A stretch of DNA of 64,000 bases from Saccharothrix longispora. GTDB taxonomy: Bacteria > Actinomycetota > Actinomycetes > Mycobacteriales > Pseudonocardiaceae. Made by a program: the position numbers and the translations under genes. Positions 40,611-49,718 of this stretch are shown in pieces (the stretch's first letter is position 1; each line of letters starts with the position of its first letter). Under the pieces are notes generated by a model. That model did no database searches, had not been told where the DNA came from, and worked only from the letters and a program-made list of their open reading frames with translations. The stretch lies in the NCBI RefSeq assembly GCF_030852425.1, contig NZ_NSDM01000010.1:62001-126000 (forward strand). Direction: 5' to 3'.

Positions 40611-42024
40611 GCGGTTCACCGTCACCCGCGTCCCCGTGCGCTTCTCCGGACCGGGCGTGGGCACCGCGCCGTTGACCTGGGGGCAGAAGGCGATCCTCCG
40701 CGACGTGCGGGCGAGCGGCTGGACGAACAACATCAGCGGCGCGCACGCCTTGCCCGAGGGGGTGACCGTCGAGGACCTCGCCGAGCGCCTGGGCCGCGCC
40801 ATGGGCAAGCACCCCGCGCTGCGGACCCGGCTGGGCGTGGACGAGGAGGGCGACGCCTGCCAGGTCGTGGCCGCGGCGGGCGTGGTCGACCTGGAGGTCG
40901 TGACCTTCGCCGACGAGTTGGACCGCGCCGACGCCGTCGACCACGGCAACCGGCTCTGGATCGACTGGCTGGTGGAGCCGATCGCGCCGTGGCCGCTGCG
41001 GATGGCCGTGGTGCGGCACCGGGGCGCGGCGGTGCACCTGGTGCTCGCCCTGGACCACCTGGTCGCCGACGGCACGGCCGCGCTGCTGGTGATGGCGGAC
41101 CTCGGGCTCGGCGAGATGGTCGGCCACCCGGTGGACCCGCGCGCGATGACGACCGCGGAGCTCGCCCGTCACGAGCGGACGCCGCGGGTGCGGCGGATCG
41201 GCGACCGCGCCCTGCGCTACTGGGAGACGCAGTTGCGGACGCTCCCGCCGGCGGCCCCCGGCGGGCCGGGACGCCCCGGGGACCGGCCGGCGCGGCGGTG
41301 CCGGACCGCGCGGTTCCACTCGCCGGCCGCGCACCTCGCCGTGCTCTCCATCGCCCGCCGGACCCGCACCGACACCTCGGTGGTCCTGCTCGCGCTGATC
41401 GCCATCGCGATCGGGGCGGTCACCGACGCCGACCCGGTCGTCGCGAACCTCGTCACCGGCAACCGCTTCCGGCCCGGCCTCGCCGACGTCATCGGCTCGC
41501 TGAGCCAGGACACCGTGCTGACCATCGGCCTCGGCGGCACGGTGGACGACGTGGTGGCGCGGACCCGCCGGGCGGCGACGGTCGCCTGGTTGCAGGCGTA
41601 CTACGACCCGGACCGGCTGGACGAGCTGATCGCGAGGCTCGACGCCGAGCGCGGCCACCCCGCCCGGGTCGCCTACCGGATCAGCGACCGGCGCTTCAGC
41701 ACCAGGTCGGCGACCGAGGCGATGGCGCGCGAGGCGCGCGTGACGGAGGACGCCGTCCGTGCCAGGCTGCCGGAGACGTTCGTCAAGTGGGACGGGCACC
41801 GGTACGACGTGGACGAGCAGCTGTTCGTCGCCGTCGAGGACCGCGCGGAGACCGTGTACCTGCACCTGGTCTACGACTCGACCGCGTTCACCGGGGAGCG
41901 GGCGGAAGCCCTGTTGCGCTCGGTGGAGGAGGTGGCGGTGCGCGCCGCGTTCGACCCCGACGCGCCACCGGGCCCACCGCTCCGCCCAGCACCGTCCACA
42001 ACGGACTCAGCCGTGGCACCGTGA
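40603..42024 (+). CDS. Stand-alone condensation-domain enzyme
   Basis: A 473-residue condensation-type protein opening APLTWGQKAILRDV. The active site reads LDHLVADGTAA near residue 150: the second His, Asp and Gly of HHxxxDG are kept and the first His is Asp. GSLSQDTVLTI resembles the latch-region motif of C domains. The start lies eight bases inside the ketosynthase gene. It would join a ketosynthase-derived acyl chain on the ACP at 39118 to an amine or alcohol acceptor. Confidence 0.78.
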   Translation: MAERFTVTRVPVRFSGPGVGTAPLTWGQKAILRDVRASGWTNNISGAHALPEGVTVEDLAERLGRAMGKHPALRTRLGVDEEGDACQVVAAAGVVDLEVVTFADELDRADAVDHGNRLWIDWLVEPIAPWPLRMAVVRHRGAAVHLVLALDHLVADGTAALLVMADLGLGEMVGHPVDPRAMTTAELARHERTPRVRRIGDRALRYWETQLRTLPPAAPGGPGRPGDRPARRCRTARFHSPAAHLAVLSIARRTRTDTSVVLLALIAIAIGAVTDADPVVANLVTGNRFRPGLADVIGSLSQDTVLTIGLGGTVDDVVARTRRAATVAWLQAYYDPDRLDELIARLDAERGHPARVAYRISDRRFSTRSATEAMAREARVTEDAVRARLPETFVKWDGHRYDVDEQLFVAVEDRAETVYLHLVYDSTAFTGERAEALLRSVEEVAVRAAFDPDAPPGPPLRPAPSTTDSAVAP

Positions 42025-42036
42025 CCGGGCGGCGGC

Positions 42037-42828
42037 TCAGGCGCGCACCGGGACGGCCGCGAAGCTGAGGTAGCGCAACCCGTGGTCGTAGTCGCCGAGG
42101 ACCACCACGTCCGCCGACGCGTCGAGCGCCCCGGCCAGGTGCCACCACACGCCCGTGGTCGGCTGCCCCGCCGGTACCCGCACGTGCTCCGGGGGACCGG
42201 GCCACACCGCGGCGAGCGCGTCGCTCAGCACGACCCGCGCGTCCCGGCCGGCCGACAGCCCGGCGACCGCGGCGGAGGCCAGTCCCGGCACGGCTCCCGG
42301 CTCCACGCCGGTGTACTGGCGCAGGTCCTCCGCCCCGGCGTCCGGGCCGCCGCCGAACAGCAGGGCGACACCCCGGTGCCCGGCAGGCAGGGGCGCTGCG
42401 GACGCGTAGGGCAGGGACGCCTGTTCCACCACCACCAGCAACGCCCGCCGCGCGCCGTGGGCGCGGATGACGCGCAGGCCGGTGAACGGCGTCGCGCTGC
42501 CCTGGTCGCAGAGGGCGAACGACAGCGGCGCACCGGGGCACAGGTGGCTGAGGTAGGTCGCGGTGGCCCGGCCCGGCCACATGTCGTGCACGGAGAACGC
42601 CAGCACCAGCAGGTCGACCGGTTCGTCCGCCGGCACTGCCGCCACCAGCGCCTTCGCCATCTCGCCGTACGACTGGCCGGCCGGCTCCGGTCCGGTTTCC
42701 ACCCCGAAGGGCCGGGCCATGTCGGCGAAGTAGGCGGCAACCTCGTCCCGGTGGCCGTCGTCGTCGAGGACGCCGGCCCTGCCGGTGAAGCTCCCGCGCT
42801 CGGCGCGGAGCAGGCGCACCCCGCTCAC
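42037..42828 (-). CDS. KAS III-like partner lacking the catalytic Cys
   Basis: A 263-residue thiolase-fold-like protein. The segment SFALCDQGSATPFTGLRVI aligns with AFTVTQQSCASGLLAVEL of the KAS III at 43134, which puts Ser where that enzyme has its nucleophile Cys. GVALLFGGG and ARVVLSDA also fit the fold. It is shorter than a full KAS III. GTG 42828 overlaps the ACP stop. It may be a non-catalytic partner, like a chain-length factor, or an acyltransferase of the CerJ kind. Function inferred from position. Confidence 0.55.
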   Translation of the reverse strand: MSGVRLLRAERGSFTGRAGVLDDDGHRDEVAAYFADMARPFGVETGPEPAGQSYGEMAKALVAAVPADEPVDLLVLAFSVHDMWPGRATATYLSHLCPGAPLSFALCDQGSATPFTGLRVIRAHGARRALLVVVEQASLPYASAAPLPAGHRGVALLFGGGPDAGAEDLRQYTGVEPGAVPGLASAAVAGLSAGRDARVVLSDALAAVWPGPPEHVRVPAGQPTTGVWWHLAGALDASADVVVLGDYDHGLRYLSFAAVPVRA

Positions 42829-43106
42829 CAGGGCCGGCTGTGGCCGGCGATGAACGTCGCCAGCTCGCCGACGGTGCGCAGTTCGTCCGGGCGCATCTTC
42901 TCGACGTCGATCTGGATGCCCACCTGCTCCTCCACCTCCAGCAGCAGCTCCAACCCCATCGAGGAGCTGACGCCGAGCCCGTCGGCCATGTCGACGTCCT
43001 CGGTGATCGGCTCGTCGCGCTCCACCAGCCGGGCGAGCACGGCGGTCATGGCCTCGACCACGCGGTGGCGCAGGTCGGCGTCGAGCTGTGCGTCGGGTGC
43101 GGTCAT
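42825..43106 (-). CDS. Acyl carrier protein
   Basis: A 93-residue carrier protein. The site is GLGVSSSMGLELLLEVEEQ, where Ser48 replaces the Ser of DSL and the Asp is Ser. The helix pattern and the VEKMRPDELRTVGELATFI tail fit ACPs. It lies between the KAS III gene (27-base gap) and its degenerate partner (GTGA overlap), so it should hold the KAS III substrate or product. Confidence 0.82.
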   Translation of the reverse strand: MTAPDAQLDADLRHRVVEAMTAVLARLVERDEPITEDVDMADGLGVSSSMGLELLLEVEEQVGIQIDVEKMRPDELRTVGELATFIAGHSRPW

Positions 43107-43133
43107 GTCGGCCTCCGGGTGCGGGACGGGGGA

Positions 43134-44063
43134 TCAGTGCTGGAACACCATCGCGGAGAACGTGGCCCCGGCTCCGGCGCCGACGGTCGCGACGAGGTAG
43201 TGGCCGCCTTCGCGCAGCAGGCCGCGTTCCCGGGCCGTGCGGTAGTTGACGAACGCGTCGGCGCAGAACAGGTGGCCGTTCTCGGCCACGTTGGACAGCA
43301 GCACGCGCCGCACCGGGAAGTCGAGCAGCAGGCACAGGCGCTGCCAGGTCACGACGTTCACGTTGTGCGGCAGGACGAGGTCCAGGTCGTCCAGCGCGAG
43401 ACCGGCCTCGGCCACGGCCCGGCGCACGACCTCGGCCAGCGCCGGGCGGTACTCGCGCTGGAACCTGTCGGACTGCTCGCCGAACTCGGTGTCGAACTCG
43501 CCGCGCTGGGCGCACACGTAGGACAGCAGCCGGTCGCGCGGACCACCGGCGCTCACCAGGCACGCGGCCGAGCCCTCGCCGAACAGCGACGTCCCCGGCA
43601 GCAGTCGGGCGTCGCGGGTGAACGCCTTCTCGCCCGTCAGCACCAGCGCCAGGGCGTCATCGGCCGGATCGGCGGCGAGCAGCCGGCCCGCCAGCTCGAC
43701 CGCCAGCAGACCACTTGCGCAACTTTGTTGTGTGACCGTGAAAGCGAGGGCGTGGCCGAGTCCCAGCTCGCGGCACAGGTCGTGCAGCGGGTTGTGCGGG
43801 TACGGCGCCACGACGGGCATCGCGCGGCCGTGGACGACGTACCGGACGCGGTGTTCGTTGCCGCGGAACGCGGTCAGCCCGTCGACCGCGGCGCGCAGCA
43901 GTTCGACCAGCGACCGCTCCGGGTCGAACCGGACCTGGTCGAGCCCGTGGAACCGCCGGAAGAGCCTGACCTGGATGTCGGTCAGCCCGAGCGGGGCGGC
44001 CAGGTCTTCGAGAGGGGCGCGGAAAGCCGGTGTGTACACCGACACCGCGTCGAGAGCGGTCAC
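43134..44063 (-). CDS. Beta-ketoacyl-ACP synthase III (FabH-like)
   Basis: A 309-residue KAS III with the full triad: Cys115 in QQSCASGLLA, His233 in LPHNVNVVTW and Asn262 in NVAENGHLF. FGEGSAACLV and the C-terminal VATVGAGAGATFSAMVF are conserved fold elements. Such enzymes start polyketide or fatty-acid chains, or transfer acyl groups in secondary metabolism. The codons around the active site use unusual AT-rich choices and contain an exact TTGCGCAA. It diverges from the glycosyltransferase gene across about 57 bases. Confidence 0.87.
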   Translation of the reverse strand: MTALDAVSVYTPAFRAPLEDLAAPLGLTDIQVRLFRRFHGLDQVRFDPERSLVELLRAAVDGLTAFRGNEHRVRYVVHGRAMPVVAPYPHNPLHDLCRELGLGHALAFTVTQQSCASGLLAVELAGRLLAADPADDALALVLTGEKAFTRDARLLPGTSLFGEGSAACLVSAGGPRDRLLSYVCAQRGEFDTEFGEQSDRFQREYRPALAEVVRRAVAEAGLALDDLDLVLPHNVNVVTWQRLCLLLDFPVRRVLLSNVAENGHLFCADAFVNYRTARERGLLREGGHYLVATVGAGAGATFSAMVFQH

Positions 44064-44120
44064 ACTTCGGGATCACACCACGTCGTTCCGGTGAACGTCA
44101 ATGTGTGCCATCATGTTGTG

Positions 44121-45266
44121 GTGTCGCGGTTTCTGCTCGTCGTACTGCCGCTGCAAGGTCACCTCTACCCCATGCTCGCGATCGGGCAGGAGCTTGCCCG
44201 CGCGGGCCACGACGTCGTCTGGTGCGGCCCGGAGAACGTGCTGCGCCCGCTCGTCGGTCCGGATGCGACGGTGCACGCCACCGGCGTGCGCGCGTACCGG
44301 CGCTACGACGAGACCGGCATGGCCGGTCTGCGCGCGCTCTGGGACGGCTACCTGCTCCCGTTCGCGCGCTTCACGCTCGGCCCCGTGGACGAGGCGGTGG
44401 CGCTGCACCGGCCGGACGTCGTCGTGACCGAGCAGTACGCGCTGGCCGGGGGTCTGGTCGCGCACCGCCGCGGCGTGCGGTGGGCGACCCTGTGCACCGG
44501 CACGCTCGAACTGACCCCGCCCGAGGACCTGCCGGAGTTCGACGACTTCGTCGCGGACCGGGTGGCCCGGGCCGTGGCGATGGCCGGGCTGCCCGCCGAC
44601 GCCCCGGTCGACCCCCGGTTCTCGCCGCACCTGGTGATCGCCCTGATGACCAGGGGACTCGTGGGCGACGCCGGGCTGCCCGACCGCTGCGTGCTCACCG
44701 GCGCGGCGCTGGGGCCGAGGCCGAACGCCCCGGGGTTCCCCTGGCACCTGTGGGACCACGACCGCCGCCACGTGCTGGTGACGGTCGGCACCCTCGTCGG
44801 CCACATGATCGGCGACTTCTACGAGCGGGCGGCGGCGGTGCTGGCGCCCCTGGCGGACGAGGTGCAGGCGGTGTTCGTCACCTCGGGCGTGGCCGCGGAG
44901 TCGTTCCCCGACAACGCGATCGTCGCCGAGCTGGTGCCGATGCTCGACCTGATGCCGAAGCTGGACGCGGTCGTGTGCCACGCGGGAGGCGCCGTCAACG
45001 AGGCGCTCGCCTTCGGGGTCCCGATGGTCGTGGCCCCGGTGCGGGCCGAGCAGGTGGCGTTGGCGCGGCAGGTCGCCAGGTCGGGGGCGGGTGTCGAGGT
45101 CCCGATCCTCGACGTCACGGTGGCCGAGCTGGACGCCGCGCTGCGGGCGGTCCTCGACGGACCCGACCACCGGGACGCCGCCCGTCGGATCGCGGCGGAG
45201 TTCGCCGCCGCCGGAGGAGCGGCCGCGGCCGCGGCGCACCTCGTCGGGTTGGCGTCCGGCGCATGA
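44121..45266 (+). CDS. Macrolide-type (MGT family) glycosyltransferase
   Basis: A 381-residue GT-B enzyme. RFLLVVLPLQGHLYPMLAIG is the acceptor domain start and VVCHAGGAVNEALAFGVPMV the HAGG donor motif of the UGT/MGT family. GTG 44121 is used, with GTG 44118 and 44091 as alternatives. It could glycosylate the cluster B product, or inactivate it inside the cell as oleandomycin glycosyltransferases do. No deoxysugar genes are present, which favours a common donor such as UDP-glucose. Confidence 0.85.
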   Translation: MSRFLLVVLPLQGHLYPMLAIGQELARAGHDVVWCGPENVLRPLVGPDATVHATGVRAYRRYDETGMAGLRALWDGYLLPFARFTLGPVDEAVALHRPDVVVTEQYALAGGLVAHRRGVRWATLCTGTLELTPPEDLPEFDDFVADRVARAVAMAGLPADAPVDPRFSPHLVIALMTRGLVGDAGLPDRCVLTGAALGPRPNAPGFPWHLWDHDRRHVLVTVGTLVGHMIGDFYERAAAVLAPLADEVQAVFVTSGVAAESFPDNAIVAELVPMLDLMPKLDAVVCHAGGAVNEALAFGVPMVVAPVRAEQVALARQVARSGAGVEVPILDVTVAELDAALRAVLDGPDHRDAARRIAAEFAAAGGAAAAAAHLVGLASGA

Positions 45267-45282
45267 CGGAGAGGACGGTCGG

Positions 45283-46167
45283 GTGGACAGGTCCGGGGTG
45301 AGCGCGTTACCGGCGGCCAGGGAGTTCGCGTGGGCAAGGCAGCGGCGCGCCGACCTGCGCGCCGCGGGCGGGGTCCTCGACCCGGTGCTGACGTTGCGGG
45401 CCGGCGGTGACGGGCCCGCCCTGTTCTGCGCGCCGCCGCTGGTCGGCGCGAGCTGGTGCTACCTCGCGCTGCTGCCGCACCTCGCACCGGAGCACCCGGT
45501 GCACGGGCTCCAGTCGCGCGGGCTGCGCAGGCCCGAGCCGCTGCCGGTGGACATGGCCGAGTTGGCGCGGGACTTCGCCGACCGCATCAGGATCACCCAG
45601 CCACACGGCCCGTATCACCTGTTCGGCTGGTCCAACGGCGGGAACACGGCGCACGCGATCGCCGAGGAGCTGGAGCGGCGCGGTCACGAGGTCGGCCTGC
45701 TCGCCATCGCCGACGCCACGCCGCACCTGCCGCACACCCTCAGCGTGGCCGACGACAACCTGTGGCTGCTGTGCGACTTCGTGCTCCGCGAGTTCGGCTA
45801 CCAACCGGTGATCGAGCCGGACGACCCCGACCCCGTCGCCCGGCTGCTGGAGGTGGTCCGGGCAAGGCCGGGGCTGGGGCTGCACGAGTGGCCGGACCGC
45901 CAGCTGCTCGCGCTGCCGAGGGTGATCAGGAACAACGTCGCGGTGGCGCAACGGCACCGGCCGGGGCGGGTGCGCTGCCCGGTGCTGTTCTTCGCCGCCA
46001 CCGCCGGCCCGCGGACCACCGGGTCGAAGCTGGCGTCCTGGGCGGAGCACGTGAGCCGGCCGATCGACGTGGTCGAGGTGGACTGCGAGCACGAGCACAT
46101 GCTCCTCCCCGAGCCGGTCGCGCGGATCGGCGCGGCCCTCACCGCCCACCTGGCCGCACCCTCCTGA
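45283..46167 (+). CDS. Type II-like thioesterase, TTA-containing
   Basis: A 294-residue NRPS-type thioesterase. ALFCAPPLVGASWCYLALL matches the N-terminal oxyanion loop, HLFGWSNGGNTAHAIA gives the nucleophile Ser (GWSNG), ADATPHLP the Asp region and CEHEHMLLP the His. GTG 45283 is chosen for GGAGAGGA seven bases upstream; GTG 45298 is possible. Codon 9 is TTA. It follows the glycosyltransferase gene by 16 bases. Likely release or proofreading of carrier-bound intermediates. Confidence 0.82.
   Translation: MDRSGVSALPAAREFAWARQRRADLRAAGGVLDPVLTLRAGGDGPALFCAPPLVGASWCYLALLPHLAPEHPVHGLQSRGLRRPEPLPVDMAELARDFADRIRITQPHGPYHLFGWSNGGNTAHAIAEELERRGHEVGLLAIADATPHLPHTLSVADDNLWLLCDFVLREFGYQPVIEPDDPDPVARLLEVVRARPGLGLHEWPDRQLLALPRVIRNNVAVAQRHRPGRVRCPVLFFAATAGPRTTGSKLASWAEHVSRPIDVVEVDCEHEHMLLPEPVARIGAALTAHLAAPS
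45307..45309 (+). other. In-frame TTA leucine codon near the start of the thioesterase gene
   Basis: The frame reads GTG AGC GCG TTA CCG from 45298. As for the cluster A MFS gene, this makes translation dependent on the rare TTA-reading tRNA. The codon stays in frame for either start candidate. Confidence 0.8.
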
Positions 46168-46192
46168 CCGCGTCCTCCCGACCGCCCGGAAG

Positions 46193-46257
46193 CGTCCGCG
46201 CGGACGGCGGAAACGTCCGAAAGCCCGATTGCCACGGGGGAATCGCGTACCTACTCT
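46193..46257 (+). promoter_or_regulatory. Palindrome and candidate promoter upstream of the ligase operon
   Basis: A perfect 14-base palindrome CGTCCGCGCGGACG (46193-46206) is followed by another CGTCCG at 46214. TTGCCA (46229-46234) and TACTCT (46252-46257) with a 17-base spacer make a plausible promoter. The 263-base gap to the next start has no gene. Confidence 0.4.
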
Positions 46258-46430
46258 CGGTGGAGGGGTCCGCGGACACCGACGCCGGTCCACGAGATCG
46301 GCGACCGGGATCGCGGCCGGGGATGTGAGCGGACCGTCCACATCGAACCGGGGCCGGCGCGGGCCCCGGAGCACGTCGTCGCGACGCGGGAGCGTCGGTG
46401 GTCCATCCAGTTCTTCGACCGGGAGGTCCC

Positions 46431-48077
46431 ATGAGTCGGGCGAACCTGCGCACCGCGTTGGCGCGGGACCCGCGGCTCGGCGCGGGCAACGTGCTGCCCA
46501 TGCTGCTGGAGCACGGCGCGGACCCGGACACCCCGCGGATGACCTTCGACGTCGACGTGGACGGCATCCCCGCGTGGACGCCGCTGTCCCTGCGCGACCT
46601 GGTCGAACGGGTCGCGGCGCGGGCGGACTGGTTCGCGCGCAAGGGGATCGGGCGGCGGGACCCGGTCGCGGTGTTCGTCACCTCGGCGGCCGACGTGTTC
46701 CTCAACTTCTTCGCGCTCAACCACCTCGGCGCGATCCCGGCGCTGATGAACGGCGGCATGCCGATCGAGGTCGCCGCGGAGTTCGTCCGCCGGCTGCGCG
46801 CGGTCGGCGTGGTGCTCGACGCCGACCACGCCGCGCTGCGGGACCACGAACTCGGCGTGCCCGTCCTGGGCGACGCGGCGGACACCGGCACCGGCGACCC
46901 GCACCGGGCGCCGCCGCCCTACCGCCACCACGACGACGACCCCGTGGCCATCACGCACTCCTCCGGCACCACCCGGATGCCCACGCCGGTCGTGCACTCG
47001 CACCACAGCCTGTTCGCCGCCGTGCGCGCGGTGCGGCTCACCGAAGCCAGGCCGCACGGGCCGGTGCGCGAGATGTCGGTGCTGCCCGCCGCGCACGCGG
47101 CCGGGATCATCGTGGTGAACCAGGCGCTGTGCAACGGCTACGAGCTGCTGTGCCTGTCCGCGCAGGGCGGGCCGTTCGAGTGCAGCGGCGAGGTCGTGCT
47201 GGACGCCATCGAGCGGTGGCGGCCGACCGGCGTGTTCGGCTTCGCGGTCACCTGGGCCGAGCTGGCGCGGTTCGACCTGTCGGAGCGGGACCTCGGCTCG
47301 GTGCGGAACTGGTCGAGCACCGGCGACTGCGCGCACGAGCCGCACATCCGGAAGCTGGTCGCGGTGGGCAGCCACCCGGTCTGGACCCCGGACGGAGTGG
47401 TCGACCGGCCCGGCTCGAAGTTCATCGACACGCTCGGCTCGACCGAGATGGGGCACAGCGCGTTCGCCATCAGCCACCGGCCCGGCAGCGACCGCTACGA
47501 CCGCTGCGTCGGCAAGCCGTACCCGTTCGCCGAGGTGGCGCTGCTGGACGTGACGACGGGCGAGGAGGTGCCGGTCGGCCAGGTCGGGCAATGCGGGCTG
47601 AAGTCGCCCACGCTCGCGCCCGGCTACTGGAACGACTCGGCCGCCACCTACCGCAACAGGCTCAACGGCTACTACCTGACCGGCGACCTGATGTACCGCG
47701 ACGAGGAAGGGTACTACTACCACCTCGACCGCGCCAACGACGCGATCGACCTGGGCGACGGGAACTGGCTCTACACCGCGCTGTCCGAGGAGCGCGTCCT
47801 CGCCCGCTGCCCGGACGTCCGCGACTGCACGGTCCTCGCGGCGAAACCGGAGGGCGGTCCCGCGGTCACCGACGTGCTGCTGGTCCTGCACGAGGGCGGC
47901 GACCCCGAGCTCGACCGCGGTGAGGCGGTCCGCTCCGCCCTCGGCGAGGCGGTGGCGCGCACGGTGCGCCGGGTCGACGTCGTGCCCGACGGCCGGCTGA
48001 CGGTGGGTCCCACCGGGAAGGTGCGCAAGTTCCTGATGCGCCAACGGGTCCTGGCGGACGCGCCACGCGGGAGGTAG
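46431..48077 (+). CDS. AMP-dependent acyl ligase
   Basis: A 548-residue ANL-family enzyme. Motifs: VAITHSSGTTRMPTPVV (A3), DTLGSTEMGHS (A5), YLTGDLMYRDEEGYYYHLDR (A7) and GPTGKVRKFLM (A10 Lys). The A8 hinge region NDAIDLGDGNWL is unusual. The ATG at 46431 has GGGAGG at 46421-46426; the longer frame to 46398 is not needed. The acyl substrate is unknown. It begins the operon with the C-PCP and P450 genes and may load the carrier domain of the next protein. Confidence 0.82.
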   Translation: MSRANLRTALARDPRLGAGNVLPMLLEHGADPDTPRMTFDVDVDGIPAWTPLSLRDLVERVAARADWFARKGIGRRDPVAVFVTSAADVFLNFFALNHLGAIPALMNGGMPIEVAAEFVRRLRAVGVVLDADHAALRDHELGVPVLGDAADTGTGDPHRAPPPYRHHDDDPVAITHSSGTTRMPTPVVHSHHSLFAAVRAVRLTEARPHGPVREMSVLPAAHAAGIIVVNQALCNGYELLCLSAQGGPFECSGEVVLDAIERWRPTGVFGFAVTWAELARFDLSERDLGSVRNWSSTGDCAHEPHIRKLVAVGSHPVWTPDGVVDRPGSKFIDTLGSTEMGHSAFAISHRPGSDRYDRCVGKPYPFAEVALLDVTTGEEVPVGQVGQCGLKSPTLAPGYWNDSAATYRNRLNGYYLTGDLMYRDEEGYYYHLDRANDAIDLGDGNWLYTALSEERVLARCPDVRDCTVLAAKPEGGPAVTDVLLVLHEGGDPELDRGEAVRSALGEAVARTVRRVDVVPDGRLTVGPTGKVRKFLMRQRVLADAPRGR

Positions 48078-48080
48078 CTC

Positions 48081-49718
48081 GTGAGGTATCCGCTGTCGTT
48101 CGCGCAGCGGCGGTCGCGGGAGCGGCCGTCGGCGCCGGCCTGCGTCGCGTGGCTCGACGGTCCGCTGGACCCCGACGCCCTGCGCCGCGCCCTGGACGTC
48201 GTGGTCGCCCGACACCCGGTGCTCCGGACCCGCTTCACCGACGCCGAGCAGGTGGTCGCCCCCACCGGCGGCGTGGTGGTCGAGCACGTCGTGCTCCCCG
48301 GTGGTCCCGGCGACGTGGCGCGGGCCGAGGCGATCGCCGTCGACCTGGCCGCGCGACCGTTCGACCTCGGACGCGCGCCGCTGCTGCGGGTCGCGCTGGT
48401 CGAACTCGGACCGGAACGCCGGCTGTTCGCGCTGGTGGCGCACGGAGCCGTCGTCGACGCCGCCGCGGTGGGGATGCTGCTCGCCGACCTGGCCGTCGCG
48501 TACCGGGGCGGCACGCCCGCGCCGGCTCCGTGGATGGACTACGGCGACTACGCGCTGTGGCAGAGGGAGCGGCTGCGCGGCGAGGAGCTGGAGCGCCTGC
48601 TGGACCACTGGCGCGCGGTGCTGCGCGACGCGCCCCCGGCGCTGTCCTTCGAGCGCGGACCGGGCGGGCGGCTGACCGCGGTGGTACCCGCCGCCACGCC
48701 GCCGGTGGAGCTGCTCGCCGGGTACGCGGTGGTGCTGGCGCGGCACACCGGGCAGGCGGACCTCGTGATCGCGGTGCCGGTGAGCGGCCGGACCCGGGTG
48801 GAGCTGGAGCCGATCGTCGGCCCGTTCGCCGACGCGGTCCCGGTCCGGGTGTCGGTGGCGGGCTCGTCGACCTTCGCCGAACTGCTGGCACGGGTGCGGG
48901 ACGCGGCGGAGACCGCGATCGCGCACGACGAGGTGCCGCTCGACATGCTCGCCGGGGAACTGGGCCTGGACCTCCGCGACGACGCGGTGAGGTTCGCGTT
49001 CCGGCCGCCCGAGGTGCTCGCACCGGACTTCCCCGGTGTGCGGAGCCGGGTCCTGCCCGTGCCGGCCGACGGGGCCGACCTCGACCTGGTCGCGGGGGAG
49101 GACGGCGTGGTGACCCTGGCGCACCGCGTCGACCCGCGGTTCGCCGAGTGGCTGCTGGGATCGGTGGTGGCGGTGGTGGAGGAGGCCGGGCGGGCGCCGG
49201 ACACCCCGCTGTCGGACCTGCCGCTGCTGCCGGTGGAGGGGGCCGCGTTCCCGACCGGCGTGCCGCGCGGGACGCGCCCGGCCTCGGCGTACGACGGACG
49301 GGCGGTGGCGCACGCCCCCGGCCCGGTCGCGGGCGACGACGGCGCGCCGGCGGGTGGCGGCGTCCCGTCGCGTGACGGGATCGAGAGGACCATGGCCGCG
49401 ATCTGGGCGGAGCTGCTCCGCACCACCGAGCCGATCGGCGTGCACGACAACCTGTTCGGCCGCGGCGGCGGCTCGTTGACCGCGGTCCGCTTCGCGTCCC
49501 GGATCGCCGACGCCTACGGCGTCGCCCTGCCGATGGACCGCATCATCACCTCGCCCACGATCGCGGCGCTCGCCGAGTTCGTGTCGGCCGAGCTGACGCC
49601 CGCGGACGACGTCGAAGCCGGCCTGGCGGCGTTGTCCGACGCGGAGCTGGACGACCTGCTGCGCGCGGTCACGGCCACCCGGGACCGCCGCCGGACCGCC
49701 GAGGGGGACACGCGGTGA
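48081..49718 (+). CDS. Condensation-PCP didomain protein with degenerate active site
   Basis: A 545-residue protein. Residues 1-380 are a condensation domain (PLSFAQRRS, RHPVLRTRF, PWMDYGDYALWQRERL, GPFADAVPVRV). The HHxxxDG motif is AHGAVVDAA near residue 121, so the catalytic second His is Gly and the final Gly is Ala. A Gly/Pro-rich linker leads to a PCP with FGRGGGSLTAVRFA. The C half may be a docking or substrate-presenting domain while the PCP carries the substrate for the adjacent P450. Stop overlaps the P450 start (GTGA). Confidence 0.82.
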   Translation: MRYPLSFAQRRSRERPSAPACVAWLDGPLDPDALRRALDVVVARHPVLRTRFTDAEQVVAPTGGVVVEHVVLPGGPGDVARAEAIAVDLAARPFDLGRAPLLRVALVELGPERRLFALVAHGAVVDAAAVGMLLADLAVAYRGGTPAPAPWMDYGDYALWQRERLRGEELERLLDHWRAVLRDAPPALSFERGPGGRLTAVVPAATPPVELLAGYAVVLARHTGQADLVIAVPVSGRTRVELEPIVGPFADAVPVRVSVAGSSTFAELLARVRDAAETAIAHDEVPLDMLAGELGLDLRDDAVRFAFRPPEVLAPDFPGVRSRVLPVPADGADLDLVAGEDGVVTLAHRVDPRFAEWLLGSVVAVVEEAGRAPDTPLSDLPLLPVEGAAFPTGVPRGTRPASAYDGRAVAHAPGPVAGDDGAPAGGGVPSRDGIERTMAAIWAELLRTTEPIGVHDNLFGRGGGSLTAVRFASRIADAYGVALPMDRIITSPTIAALAEFVSAELTPADDVEAGLAALSDAELDDLLRAVTATRDRRRTAEGDTR

